DNA of 64,000 bases from Lanius collurio (lineage: Eukaryota; Chordata; Aves; Passeriformes; Laniidae), in the NCBI GenBank assembly GCA_020086605.1, contig JACBWW010000020.1, forward strand, positions 17,328,776-17,392,775, given 5' to 3'. The position numbers were made by a program, and so were the translations under genes. Positions 37,700-49,373 of this stretch are shown here, piece by piece. Position 1 is the stretch's first letter; each line of letters opens with the position of its first letter. The notes below the pieces were generated by a model, which worked only from the letters and a program-made list of their open reading frames with translations, had not been told where the DNA came from and did no database searches.

Positions 37700-38340
37700 G
37701 AAAACTTTTCATTTGTGGCGCGGGAGGAATTTATCTCGCTGCTTTACTTGCAACATGCCACATCCCCCGAGCAGCATGCTGAGCCCGGCACGGGCTGGAC
37801 CTGCGGGCCTGGACCTACAGGGCTGGAGCCATTAGATTCCCCAGAGGGGGAGGTCGGCCCCTCTTCGCCATGTTCTCCAGAGCCGGTCGATCGCTGCTGA
37901 AGCAGAGAGGCGGCGGCGGCTGGCGGGGCGCGGTGCCCCTGCCGGGCTCGGCCGGCTGCTCCCGCGGGCTCCGGTGCCCTCTAGTGTCGCGGGCGGCGGT
38001 GGCACTGCCCTCGGCCGGCGCTGAAGGCATCCCGGAGGCGCCCGCACCCCTGCGGCGCTGCCCCCCCGCCCGTCGGTGCGGCGGCGGGGCCGGGGCTCCC
38101 TGCCGGGGGCTGGGGGCCGGAGCGGAGAACGGAGCCAGGCAGCGGCGAAGGGCCAGGCCTGTCACAGCCCCTTTCCCCCTGGCTTTGACTCGCCCCTAAA
38201 CTGGGTTCAGCCTGCTTCTGGACCAGAGCGGGCTGTTTATTTTGCCGCAGTCAAAAAAGTCAGGGCGGGAGCAAAAGGAAAAACAAAGTCTGTTTTCAAA
38301 GAAAGAAGCTTCCACGGCTGTTTTGGCATCTTTTAATGTC
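37700..38340. promoter_or_regulatory. CpG island about 4 kb upstream of PDGFRA exon 1
   Basis: Very CpG-dense sequence at about 37720-38230 breaks sharply with the AT-rich DNA to its left. It contains a strong CTCF-like motif at 37971-37989. Open frames on both strands, such as 37870-38199, are low-complexity Arg/Gly/Ala/Pro products typical of GC-rich noncoding DNA. An island of this kind may be an orphan CpG island, an insulator, or the promoter of a noncoding RNA. Confidence 0.5.
37971..37989 (-). promoter_or_regulatory. Candidate CTCF site, leftward
   Basis: The + strand reads GGTGCCCTCTAGTGTCG, which on the - strand is close to the CTCF core CACTAGAGGGCA. It lies in a CpG island between the two genes. 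This is a motif match by eye only. Confidence 0.45.
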
Positions 38341-38639
38341 AAGAGCCAAACGCAACAATGAAAGCAAAACAGCTCGACGTCGTGGCAGCAGCGGCCTCGG
38401 TGGGAAAACGACGGGTACGGGAACTACCTCAACCAACTATGAGTGGAATAAAAATAAAAGCTAGAGAGGGCAGGCTGGGCAAAGTTAATTTCTTTTGTCT
38501 GGCTGCCTGTCCTCCCGGTGACACGGGATCCCTGCTATTCAGAGCCAAATTCTGTTAAACAAACAAAATAAGGTAATCTGTACTTGTGGAAAGACGGAAA
38601 GAAATAAAAATCTAAAAATCTGGCAGAACTGTGACTATA

Positions 38640-39670
38640 CAGAAGACCTTCTCGCAGGCAGAACACATTTCTCGGAGGTGTTCGGGCCCTTGGCGGTCCC
38701 CTGCTTAGCTCCTCTGTTGCAGTGGGGGTGTCCCTGTCACTCCTCTTCCGAGGTGAAGCAGCCCTCGCCGCTATGCTCTCCTCCCTACGCGATAGATGTG
38801 AACACAGATGTGAGGCCGCTCTGCTTTCTCCCTCTCTCAGCGGTTTGAGGGGTGTCTGCTCCAGGCTGTAGCTGCTCTTCACGCAGGGATTCCTGCTCTA
38901 TAAGGCAAAAAGGGTGACTACTGACTGCTCCGTGCGTCGCTGAACGTGGGTAACGATAACTGAACCCAGACATGCCTTCCCATCCAGCCAAAAGGCTGCG
39001 GCACCTCAGCGGGGCTTCGCGCGGAGCCCGGGCCGGGGTACCCCCTCTCGCCTTCCAGTGCCGCCGGTGGCCATACAAGGTTGTTCAATAGGCTTATCCA
39101 GTTAACCGTTCCCCGGCTCACCCTTGGGAGAGAGCGCAGGAAAGGATTTATTACTTGAAACAAATTGTGATTTCCCCAGGGAGGGGGATACTGAGCGGGA
39201 GAGGGGGGAAAGGGGCCTCGAAGGCTCCCAGTCCCCCTGGAAGCGCCTGAGAATGGAGAGAGCCGCCCCGCAATAACCCGAGCCGTCGGTGCTCCCGCTG
39301 CCCGGACTCTGACGGCGCCGTGGGCCAGGGGAGGGGGACACACACCCCCGCCCATCCCGAGGGGCAGGTTGGGAGCATAAACAGGCGAGATAGGCTCTAG
39401 CTCGGGCGCCGCACTTAGTTTGAGACGTGCAGCTTCCATCTGTTACCACATAAACACACGCTAAGGGGATGCTTTATGCTCCAGCCCTTCAGGGGAGGGG
39501 AGGGCGGGAGGACAGGGGAGAGGAGAGGTAAAAAATCCCCCCGCCCCCAGCCTGTCCTCTCGCTAACCCCACATCCCCCTCTCCTCCCTGGATGGGACCC
39601 CCCTGCACCACACGGGGCGGGAGGCAGAGCTCAGCAGCCGTCCCGGAGGGTTTATTTTAACTACCACCTC
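38640..39670. promoter_or_regulatory. GC-rich, CpG-containing block upstream of PDGFRA
   Basis: CpG density is raised from about 38690 and strongest at 38980-39420. Overlapping frames on the - strand (38918-39439 and 39102-39449) have no recognisable domain. It probably forms part of a broad regulatory domain leading to the PDGFRA promoter. Confidence 0.4.
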
Positions 39671-40830
39671 CTCTGAGCGGGACCATTCCATAGGCACTGC
39701 CGGCACTGCGGAGGGGGATCGGCCCAACGACGGGAGCGGGCAGAACCCCAGCTCCTGTCAGCTCGGTGTTCCTCGGGTGGCGGGCGTGGGGACGGCGTGG
39801 CTGGGCCCTTAGTGTGGGGAAGGGAACGCCACGTCGGGAACAGTATCACCGTTCCCCAGAAGGGTCTCTGGGCGGCAGGACACCTCCATCCCGGTCTCCA
39901 CACAGCCGTCGGGTCCCCGCCCGAAGCGCCAGACTGGCCTAACAGGCAGCCTTGCCACTCCCCCAGTTTGCAATTTTTATTTTTCGCTGGGTCTTGTGAG
40001 CTCCTACGTGGAAGCCGTTTACAACTTCTCTATAATGATCGTGACAAAGGCATTATTCAAATGAGGCAGGTAATTACAACCAGAAGGCGCCTCCTCCCTT
40101 TTCATTTTGCTCCTTTCTTTTCGCAAGACTAACTCTTGCATTACATCCCATCCCGATGGTGGTTCTCCAGGAGTCACCCCGCACGTTAAACTAGATACGC
40201 TCACACCGGTGCATCGTGGCCCGAGCCCTGCAGGATCGCCCCGGCACATAGGCAGCTGACGTCCATCTTCGCGGGGCTTGAATTTGCTAGAATCCTCAAT
40301 TCTGATCCAAGTCATGATAGACCATTTCCCTCCACAAATGAAGGGGTTCAGGCTGCTGAGTGCTCTTGCCCTCTCAGATGGAGAGTTCCAGGGTGCGATG
40401 TGGGTTTTTTTTCTCGTATGTTGTTTGTTTGTTTAGTTTGGTTGGTTGCTTTTTTTCTCCATGCTTTTTTGACTCACTTGGAGCCTGTTGTTTATTCACA
40501 AGCATTACGGTATCCTGTTAGCATTCCGATCAGGGGCTGCTCATAGATCTGACTCCGATGATTTCCTGGAGGAACATGTGGAAGCAATAGCGGGGTTGTG
40601 CACTCACCCAAGCCGAGGATGCACTAGTGGAGGGTGTGCAAAGGGCCAGGAGCTCCGCCGAGAACCCTGCGAGCCCAGCCAGGGGTCCCTCAGCCTGAGC
40701 GCGCATCCATGGGAGTAGGTTCTTGTTTCTGCTTCTGTTCTCTTCGGGGCATCTTCGTTTCAGAGGCTTAACTCTCCCTCCCTTAGGAAAGAGAAAAAAC
40801 CACTAGGTCCCGACTTTTTACTCCGAGAAC
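39671..40830. other. Intergenic DNA before the PDGFRA CpG island
   Basis: The sequence is mixed, with moderate CpG to about 39950 and no recognised gene. A TTTG/TTGG-rich stretch at about 40420-40450 is the only simple repeat. I see nothing else to name. Confidence 0.5.
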
Positions 40831-41720
40831 AAACTTTTGTTTAATACTAAGTGGGAGAAAGAGGTGTGGGTGGTGGTAGTGCCGGACTGGGGAGAGAAAG
40901 AAAAGGGAGAAGCCCCGGGACGCGGCTGTGGGGCCGGTGCCCTCCCCAGAAGGCCGGCGGCGGGCAGGGACCCGCCGCACTCCGCTCGGCTCCGTTCCTG
41001 GGGCTGCACTGCCCCCTCTCCCGCGGCCGCCGCATCGCCGCGCCCCGCCGGCCCCGCTCGCCTCGCTCCGCTCGAAGCCTGCAGCAAAAGGGCGGCAAGG
41101 GCAGCTCCCCGACAGCTCCCTCGGCCACCCCTTATCGCTGGTGATAGCGACGGCCAACAAAGCAGAGATACCCAGCGCTGGCTCCCCGGCGGGGATCAAA
41201 GCTCCGTCTGGAGCGCGTTCAAACAGGACGGGCTCGGACGTGCGCTGCCCGCGCCTCCGCCGGCACCTCTGGCCCTTGCCGTGTCCCTGGTTTGGTTATT
41301 ACTGGGGTCTGTTTGCGCTGGGCAAAGTGAAGGCAGAGACGAAGAGAAGAGCGTTCTCGGTTCCGTTGGAGCTGCGGGCTTTTGGGGGGGGCTGACTCCT
41401 GGCGAAGGTTACCTTTCGTTGTGTCTTTCATTCATAAATGTTAGTGATTCGTCTCTCCCACTCTCTCTCTGTGCCTCCTGGTCCTGGCTAGCTCACAGCC
41501 GTCCATCCAGCTTTCTAGCCCAAACCCGAGCTCAGCGGTGTACAAAGGACACGAGGAAGCCGCGAATTCGTTTCCAAATCAAACTCCCCATCCATAAGCT
41601 CACACTGTGACCGTGGACATCGAGCCCGGCGCCCTACCCACCGTCCTGGAGGGTCTGAGGAGGGAAGGCTCATTCAAGAAATTAGGAACACTCTGAGTTT
41701 TCATGAAAGTTTTTTGGGTC

Positions 41721-41742
41721 TTTTTTTTTTTTTTTTTTTTTT
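41721..41742. repeat. Poly-T tract (22 bases)
   Basis: Twenty-two consecutive T residues lie about 0.3 kb upstream of PDGFRA exon 1, inside the promoter region. Confidence 0.9.
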
Positions 41743-41974
41743 AAATTTTCTCCCCCTGCAGTGCAAAACTCCCCTCTTCCCCCTTTCCTCCCCCTCGCCC
41801 CTGCCATATGGCCAACCTCCCCCTCCCCTGCGAGGCTGCTGAAATCTGGAGGCAGAGACTGCCCCCCTGCCTGCGTAAGAGCCTCTCGCCGGCGCGCCCG
41901 CCTCCGGCCGCGGGGCTGGGGGCGCCGGGACAGCCAGAACACTCTTATTCTGAAGGGGCCTGAGGGGGGCTTCA

Positions 41975-42075
41975 TTTCCTGACAGCTATTTACTTAAAGC
42001 AAATGATTAGTTTTGGAAGGATGGTCTATAACATTGAATCAATTACGGGACGCGGTTTGTGAGACCATTACAGTC
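41975..42075 (+). promoter_or_regulatory. PDGFRA: PDGFRA core promoter with POU/PBX-like sites
   Basis: The block contains ACTTAAAGCAAATGATTAG (octamer/POU-like), CTATAAC at 42026-42032 as a weak TATA-like element, and ATTGAATCAATTA at 42033-42045, a PBX/HOX-type ATCAAT site. The same ordered elements are what I remember of the mammalian PDGFRA promoter. Transcription probably starts near 42055-42080. Confidence 0.6.
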
Positions 42076-42201
42076 GGATCGGGAGGGAGGGCGAGCGGGA
42101 GGGAAAGAGCGCGGCTGAGCAGGGAAAGTCACAAAAGACGTGGACATATTTTGGATGTTTTACAATCTGCAGGACTGGGGCTGCGGATTGTAAAGGAGAA
42201 G
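42072..42201 (+). other. PDGFRA: PDGFRA exon 1 (5' UTR, non-coding)
   Basis: The exon ends in GGAGAAG|GTAAGAG, a strong donor. Human exon 1, as I recall it, also ends in GGAGAAG, and the next exon then supplies a short leader and the ATG. The 5' boundary is estimated from the promoter block and may be off by tens of bases. The exon contains one short upstream ORF, from ATG at 42155 to TAA at 42193. Confidence 0.6.
42155..42193 (+). promoter_or_regulatory. PDGFRA: Upstream ORF in the PDGFRA 5' UTR
   Basis: A 12-codon frame, MFYNLQDWGCGL, opens at the only ATG in the inferred exon 1 and closes eight bases before the splice donor. In the spliced mRNA its stop lies 20 bases before the PDGFRA start codon. 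Its ATG has T at -3, a weak context, so leaky scanning or reinitiation is expected. It could modulate receptor translation. Confidence 0.45.
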
Positions 42202-42216
42202 GTAAGAGGTACGGGG

Positions 42217-42388
42217 CATTTTCCCCCACCTTTTTCGTTTTTACGCTTTTTCTCCCGCGTTTTTTTCCTCGTTTATTTTATTAGTTTTTCTTTATTTTGG
42301 GGGGTTTTCTTCTGTTTTTTTGGGTTTTTTTCCTTTTCTTTCTTTTTTTTTTTCTTTTCTTCTTTTTTAATTTTCCTTTTTCCCCATG
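42217..42388 (+). repeat. T-rich, A-poor low-complexity tract
   Basis: About 170 bases starting 15 bases after the exon 1 donor consist almost wholly of T with some C and G. There are many T4-T10 runs and very few A residues. Confidence 0.85.
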
Positions 42389-45300
42389 CTCTGAGCCGAG
42401 CGGAGGGCTTCTTCCCTCGGGGCGCAGGCGGCGGGCGCTGGCGACCCCGCGGAGGGGAGTGGGGGTGCGGCGCTGCGCTGCGCCGGCCGTCGGGGTGCGG
42501 CGGCGAGCAGCGCGGGCAGCGCTAATGACAAACACATTGGGACGGCGGGGGCCACCGCGCCGCATTCCTGCCGTGGGGGCGGGAGCGACCCGCCGGGGCT
42601 CCGCGGGCAGCGGCCGTGCCCGCCCCATGGGGGAAAGCGGGGACGCGCACCGACCAAGTAAGCGGCTCCCCCTCTTCTCGCATCCCTCACTTCCTTCACC
42701 CCGCTGCTCTCCCGTCCCTTCCCCCACCCTTTGTTTTTCACTACCTTCCATTCTTTAGATCCCCTTTCTCACCTCGCTCCCCCTGACCCGGTAGCCTAAA
42801 ATGCCCCGACATTCCGAGCGAAAGCACGAACATAACCCCCGAAAGGCGACCCGATCGCCGTCCTTGCGCGCCCCGTCTTTTTTTTTTTTTTTTAACGTGT
42901 CTCGGAAGATGCTGAATTTAGGAACGGCTGGTACCTGGAGCCTTTCCAGCCTGCAGCCCCTCTCGCAACGGGAACGCCAGCCCTGCTCTATGCCCTGCCA
43001 CACTGCTGGACCCCAGTGCCTCCTATCCTGGGAAGGGCAAAGTCTTCGCGGCCACCTTTTGGATTTTGTCAACAGCGGAGTTGCAAACTTGCCAGCCTCT
43101 GCCAGGCTGGAGTCCCTTGGAAAAGTCCTAGCAGCAAATAGGAAATGGCTTTTTGGCTGTCCGCGGCATTGCTCAACATTTTTGGACGCGGATCCCATAG
43201 CTCAGGAACCGTTCCAGAGAACAGGACTTGGACAGCTTTTTCTGGAGCCAGCAGCGACAGATCTAGCAAGGCAGCAGAAGTCCCAGGGCACAGCCTCCAG
43301 TCCCCGGGGCTCGTCCACACCCCATCGGGGAGGCGGCTGCGGACCAGAGGCGGGAGCGATGCCCTGGCCCCCACCAGCGCCGACGGCATATTTCCAGAGC
43401 CCCTCGACGGCATTTTCGGCGCGTCTCTTGCCAATGTTCGAGCTCCCTAGCGCTCCTTCGGGGCCTAAGTCTGCACGCCTGGAGCGGGCAGCGCATCGCC
43501 TCGGCCCTTATGGGGACACAAGAACCCATTCCCGGGGCTGCAGGCACATCGCTCCCTCTTGGTTCCACAGCTCCCTGGCAGGGCGCAACCTCTGTCCCCC
43601 GCAGGGACTCTCCCCCTCTTCAGACCCCGTGCCCTGGCGCTTCGTGCTTCGCCTGACGGAGAGGGCTGCAGAAGAAGCGTCGGGTCTTAGCACCAGCTCC
43701 GTCCTAACCCGTTTTTTCTTTTCCCCGGCTACCTCTAATTAGGAAAAAAAAGTCTCTGCTGTTTGGCAAAGGCTTTCCTATTGTTTCCCAGACAAACAGC
43801 GAAGTGGCTGGGAGCTGCCAGGTTTGCTCGGTGTCCCGAGCAGCCTTTGATCTGCAGCGGCTCCAGCCGTCGGGCTGCGCTGAGGGTGGGCGGACCGAGG
43901 GGGAGCCGCGGCAGCGCCGCTGTCCCGCTCCCCGGGGGCTGCTGCCCAGGCTCCCCATGGGCCAGCAGGGTGTGTCAAGCGCCTGCAACCTGGTGGGGGC
44001 TGGAGAGTGTGAGCGGAACTTCCCACCATCATGCACACCCCATTCCCGCCTGGCTGCAGGCGGCCGCTGTCTCCCCGACGGGACGCACCGGGGGGAGGCG
44101 GGGTGGCTTGTTGCGCTCTCGGCATCTCCCAGGGCCGATGCAGAGACCAGCTGGAGCCCCAGCTCGGCTGACTAAGCTCTGCGTCCTTTGATGGGACAAG
44201 AGACAGGATCAAAGCGAGGAGACAGGCATCAAAGATTCCTGTCATCGTCTCGTCAAAATCTGAACTGTGGAGATCTGACTTTTAACACTGCTTGTAGAAA
44301 CGCTAGGGAAAGATCTCCCAGCAAGGGACTTCGGGTTTAGCTTCTAGTTAACAATGAGTATTTTGGAAAGGCCCTCAGCTAAACAGTGGTTTAGCCAACC
44401 TCAAAGCTTGGGGGGAAAAAGTTTGAAGAAAACGGGGACCTCACAAAACACTGCGATTTAGGAGTCCACAAGCAAAGCAGCTCTCCCAGCCTGCAGGCGC
44501 TCTCCTGCTGCTTTTAAATGAGATCCCTTGTTCTCGTACTCCTCTCCAGGCACTGAGGGCAAGGAGGTGTGCCGGTCCAGCTGCCGTCGGACACTGCGGC
44601 CATCTTTGTTATTGCTAGTTTGTTGATGTATGGGAAATCTTCATGCGGCTCTGAGGGTAATATATAGGTATTATGTTTCAAGAAAGCAGGAAGCAATAAA
44701 TATTTTAATAAAATACCTCTCTTCTGTACTACAGCATTGGGCTAGGATTGAAGTAAAGTATATATAAACAGAAAATCCTGCATAGCCCAGACCTTGTAGA
44801 TTATTTCCAGCTATACTAGTTGGTCTAAAAATGAGGATGAAATGTATAACTTTATATAGTCCTTGCCTTGCTTGCTACCTTATTTCATCATGACTACTTG
44901 GTACCTACTTTTGCACGTGAAATCTAAAACTTTTAGTAGAAGATGTTACTTTTTCTTCTTTTAAAGACTTAAAGACAAAAGAATGGCTTCTGAGAGGTGA
45001 TTTTTCCTGGTGGTGGTGAGAATTGATGATAATTTAAAAAAAACAAGCAAGAAAGCAAGCGACCCTTTCTCTCCCTCTTGCCTTTCTCTCCTGCTTGACT
45101 CATCTCTTTAAAGCCTATAAAGCTTTGCATGGGCCCCAAGGGAAAAGTTTGCAACAGCTAGGCTTCCTAGTTCTTGTGGTCAACGGAGATGGATATTTTT
45201 CCCCTTGCAATACTTCTTAGCTGTTGAGTTGGGATCTGAGGTGTTCTTTGATTTGATTCTGAGAACCAAAGGAAGGTGTATTACTTGGAAGTGCCAGGGT

Positions 45301-46628
45301 TTTGTTTATTTGTTTGTTTGTTTGCTTTTCCTGTTTTCTGGGACAGTCTGGAAAACTCTCTTTTGATCAAATGGGTAAATTTAAGCTTCGCAATTCCCCC
45401 ACCACATTTAGATCCTAGACCAAGGGACTTTGTCCTGGAGGGTTAGGCTGAAGAATTGGGTCTGACTAGAAGGCTCATCAGGAAGCAGCCATCACTGTGT
45501 ATCCTGCAGAGCCCAAAGCACTCGTCAGGAACCCAGCACCAGCCTGTCTTTGATGCATGGTTATTCCTTGGGCTTTTCTTGATACATAGTTTTTTTTTTA
45601 TGTACAGGCTATGCTGGATTAAAGCATTTATAGAGGGACATGGAACAAGCCTCATTTCTGGAGAATATTTATGCCAGTCTTTTTTCATTGAAAACTTTTG
45701 AGCCTTTCCCCAGCAAAACCCATCAGACCCACATGTTAGTGCTGCAGGGCAGTGCTGCTCTTGAGTTGAGTTTGCAGCTCGGGAACTTGAGAACCAAGAA
45801 ATGTTTCAAGAGGTCCTCTCTGAACATTTACATTCAGCTGGTGACATATACCACAAGAATGAAATGTCTTTTCTTGGGCTGGCCTTAGCTCTTCCTAGAA
45901 AAGATCAGCTTTCCCAGAAGGACAGACTGCCACTCTGACAAAATCACGACTGAAATTACCCAGCCCTCTCATAACAAGGATAATCATATCATTACGTGCC
46001 AAGATTTACAATCCAAATACTCTCCTATCACTTATGTAAATACAGAGAAAATGGGACCAGGGCTGGTATGTTGTTTGTTTGGGGTTTTTTGGTGTTTATT
46101 TTTTTTTTTAATCACGTGAAATTAATAATGTAGGAATTTTGAATTTTAAGTTGCTCAAGGAGACCCGGTTTAGACGGCTACGTTGGAGACGAGCGCTGCC
46201 TTTTGCTGGGCAAGGACCGTGGCTCACTAGCGTGGATCAACATTGCCATCCTGTGGCCACAGGGATGAACTGCAGCGACTGGGGAGCTGGCAGGAAATCA
46301 GCCCGGTAGCCTCCGGTGTTCCGGTAGATGGGCTGGTTTTCCCTCTTGTAAGAGGTCTTCGGTTGATTCATAGCAGCATGAAAATAATATATACCTTTGG
46401 CTCTTTTTGCTCCCCTCCGCTCTTTCTCTTCAGGTCATGTAAAGCACTCACCTAGGAATATCATAATTTTCCAAACATATATTTTCATTGAGTTTCTGAA
46501 CACTGATTTTACCTTGTCTTCTAAGGTGCAGTCAATGAAACCTTCCTATAAGGAAGCCAGTGCTTGGCAGTTAATGTTTGGAAAATTGACGTCTGACTGA
46601 TAACAGTTCTTCAGAGTTAGTTTTCCGA

Positions 46629-46656
<28 letters not shown>
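46629..46656. repeat. Poly-T tract (28 bases)
   Basis: This is the longest homopolymer in the window. No poly(A) signal complement (TTTATT) is visible to its right, so it is not clearly the tail of a minus-strand retrocopy. Confidence 0.9.
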
Positions 46657-46659
<3 letters not shown>

Positions 46660-49113
46660 TCACTAAGATACCAGGATTTCAGTCAGAATGTTTCGAAATC
46701 TGTGTAAATTCAATGACTGTTCAACCCCGGGTAAAGCCCTGCAAAGAGTTTGGCAAACCCCTCAGGGCATCACACAGCTTCTACTATACACACCCATGAT
46801 TCTGTTTTAGCTAGCAATGTCCTAAGTACGCAAGGAATTAAGGTTGGCTCAAACTCACATTGTATAGGTCCTGTTAATACTGGCTTTCAGCTTACATAAA
46901 CCTAGTGGCTTCAGCAAGGCTACACCAAGTCATGGATTGATAGACTAGAGTTAGGAACTGAACCCGGCGTGGTTATCCAGGGCTGAGATTTAGACAATTG
47001 GGGATGAAGATAACTGCTCTACTCTAAGGGAGGTAAAAGCTAAATGAGTGCATACAAATGTGTATGTAATTGTAAATAAAGAAAACCAGGATAGGTGTAG
47101 CTGCTTGGTGTTGTGGGAATGAGCAAACTCTCTCCTGCCCGTAAGTGTGAAATTTTGCCTGTGGTAAACCTTGAGTCTGGCATGGATATGTGAGGATACG
47201 CTGGGGGATGGCACTAGCATTCTTAAGTCAGATCTGTGATGCAACTAAATTCAGTTCAAATAGGTTTTGAATACAAACGATGGTGAATCCTTAGTATATT
47301 ATTCTGTCTTTCACAGTGAAGAAGTGTTGCTCTGGGTCTTGATGAGATTAACGGGTCATTGAGGAAAGATCAAAGCTCTGGGTTGTGAAAGAAGAGCCAG
47401 ATGGAGAAAGTAAATTTAGTTAAGACCTTGTGTTTTTAAAATGCAATGCTACATTGAGACACTCATTGATTTCAGTGTCAGCCCAAACAAGACAGCAAGT
47501 TCAATGTAGCACTTTGAAAATGCCATCACCTGTATTTACATCATTGGGCTTCAGTCCTCACACACAGCTCTGCAAGTCCACTTCAGCAGAGCTTCTGGTC
47601 TGCAAGACATGAGCTAGCTTTGTTTTTTCTTCTCCTGTGCTGCATCACTTGTACTGAATAGTCTGGCAAAACAACACAAAAGAGGGAGAGATTTTCCTTT
47701 TCAGTGAGAAAAGGGAGGGAGCTTGGAAGAAGTGGGGTAACTAGTCTTGTGGATCTTGGGAGATTAGGAATCAAATCAATAAAGCAGACCATGGTAAGTC
47801 TTTAAGGAGTTACAGAGGGTTACTCTATTATAAAAACTTGCAGGATATAAATGTAATAAAAATGAGTAAAGAGGCCAAAACTGAGGGAATTATTGATATC
47901 CAAGAGTGTTATCTATGAGAGACAGATACATAAACATACGGCAATTATTGCTAATTGAAGAATTAGGCAAGGTGCCTTGTCTCTGCTGGAACGTTGTTGG
48001 CTGAATTTCTGAAGGAGTTTGTACATGCTTTTGAGGCAGATAGTCTTCTAATCCTGCTTCTGAGACCTTTATGTTTAATTTGAGTATCAAATTCTTTTGC
48101 TTTGCAAAGGGGTGGTGTCTGCTGCACCCATTGCAGGAGGAAAGCAGGACTAGATCAGAAACACTCCTTGGCATGTTGTAAGCATTTAGTTCCCATATGG
48201 CACTGCCATGGTTGTAATAACTAGATGCACCTACGTGCTTTGCTATCTCAGCATCAGGAACTGAACACCAGAGGATGAATAAAAACTCTCCATAACCTTT
48301 GAAAAGTAGTCCCTGTCTTGGCTCATCATCCTTTATTTCACTCCTTGGTCAGTGTTTCAAATTAGAGGCTCTTCTGTACAGTGTTTTTTTAATCTATATT
48401 GGATTGGGGCCAAATCCAGTTGCTTTAAGAAGTCACCAACAAAATATCTGTTGGTTTCAGTGGGAAACTCCTTCAGAAATTACCCAGCACACTGCTTGAG
48501 GGTTTTATGTAGAAATGTCATTACATGGCACAAAAATTACATAGATGCTGATTGCTATTGTTGCCTCTGTAAGACAGATGCTTTAGGGTTATATGTTTGA
48601 AAGCTGAAAAAATTGCATGTGATCTATGACTCTCTGCACTGTTGGGGAGAAGAGATGCTCTATGGCAGTGAGAGAATGGCAGTGCTGGCCTACTGTCTGT
48701 CATGGATTTATTTCATTAGAAAATTTCAGCATATGTTTTAAATAGCATGTCTTAAATAGCATGTCTCTCAATCAAGGGAATTCTTGCTAAACAAGCAATA
48801 AGCACTATTGTATTACATTGTATTCTGTAAGCTATATATACACATATGTACAATGGCAAAACAAAAATATCACTCTGGGTTGTACTATTTGTAATTAGAA
48901 TAGCGGAAAAATGTACTTTTTCTCCCATCAAAGCTGCTTGCAGCTGAAAGGTCAGAACTTACTGCATGAAGATGTTACATCTTCTTCAATGCTTGTGAGG
49001 GTTCTGCCTCTGTGCAGGGGTGTTTCTGTGGGCTCAGTCCCAGAGGCTACAGTGGCGAGCAGAGCAGCTTGCAGGCTGTTTGAAAGGGATAAATCAGGAC
49101 TTGGTTCCTTACG

Positions 49114-49130
49114 CTGCCAGCAGAGGGAAG
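49114..49130 (+). promoter_or_regulatory. Candidate CTCF site, rightward
   Basis: CTGCCAGCAGAGGGAAG fits the CTCF core CCANNAGRKGGCA well in the + orientation. It lies 250 bases before PDGFRA exon 2. This is a motif match by eye only. Confidence 0.45.
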
Positions 49131-49373
49131 GGGTTATGGTGTCTCAGCTGCCTGTCATCTGTCTGTGGCCACATGCACCTCGTGGGAGGAGGTAACATGA
49201 GTCTCACTGGGCTGTGATGTGAGTTGGGGTGCCTGGGCCATTCCTCTTTGTGGCACCATGTGGAGTGATGGGAAGCTGCACTCGGGCATTGCAGAGGAAG
49301 GGTCCTCCTAATTCTTAGAAAGTTGTCAGTCCATTAACTCTCTCTCTCCTTTCTGTTTCAGTTGTTGGTAGCT

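Larger units (their letters stand above)
40830..42680. promoter_or_regulatory. PDGFRA: CpG island over the PDGFRA promoter and exon 1
   Basis: GC-rich, CpG-dense blocks at about 40900-41300, 41860-41930 and 42390-42650 flank a less GC-rich, highly ordered core promoter at 41975-42075. The long frame at 40837-41610 lies entirely in this island, has no recognised motif, and is treated as chance. The 22-base T run at 41721-41742 interrupts the island. Confidence 0.65.
42202..49361 (+). other. PDGFRA: PDGFRA intron 1
   Basis: The intron starts GTAAGAG and ends TTTCTGTTTCAG. Its first 500 bases hold an A-poor T-rich tract (42217-42388) and then a CpG-dense block. It also contains a 313-codon open frame of uncertain meaning (42801-43742), a 28-base T run (46629-46656) and CTCF-like motifs near 46.2 and 49.12 kb. 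No other gene is recognised. Retained CpG-rich sequence to about 44170 suggests intronic promoter or enhancer activity. Confidence 0.6.

Noticed and set aside
37870..38199. 109-codon Arg/Gly/Ala-rich frame in the 37.7-38.3 kb CpG island
   Set aside because: Frames are open on both strands, no motif is recognisable, and the composition simply reflects the CpG island.
5366..40830. Search for CHIC2, LNX1 or another neighbour gene between GSX2 and PDGFRA
   Set aside because: No frame on either strand resembles these proteins. In the conserved order they lie on the other side of GSX2.
40837..41610. 257-codon open frame upstream of PDGFRA exon 1
   Set aside because: It lies wholly in a CpG island with overlapping open frames on both strands and a low-complexity product, so I treat it as chance.
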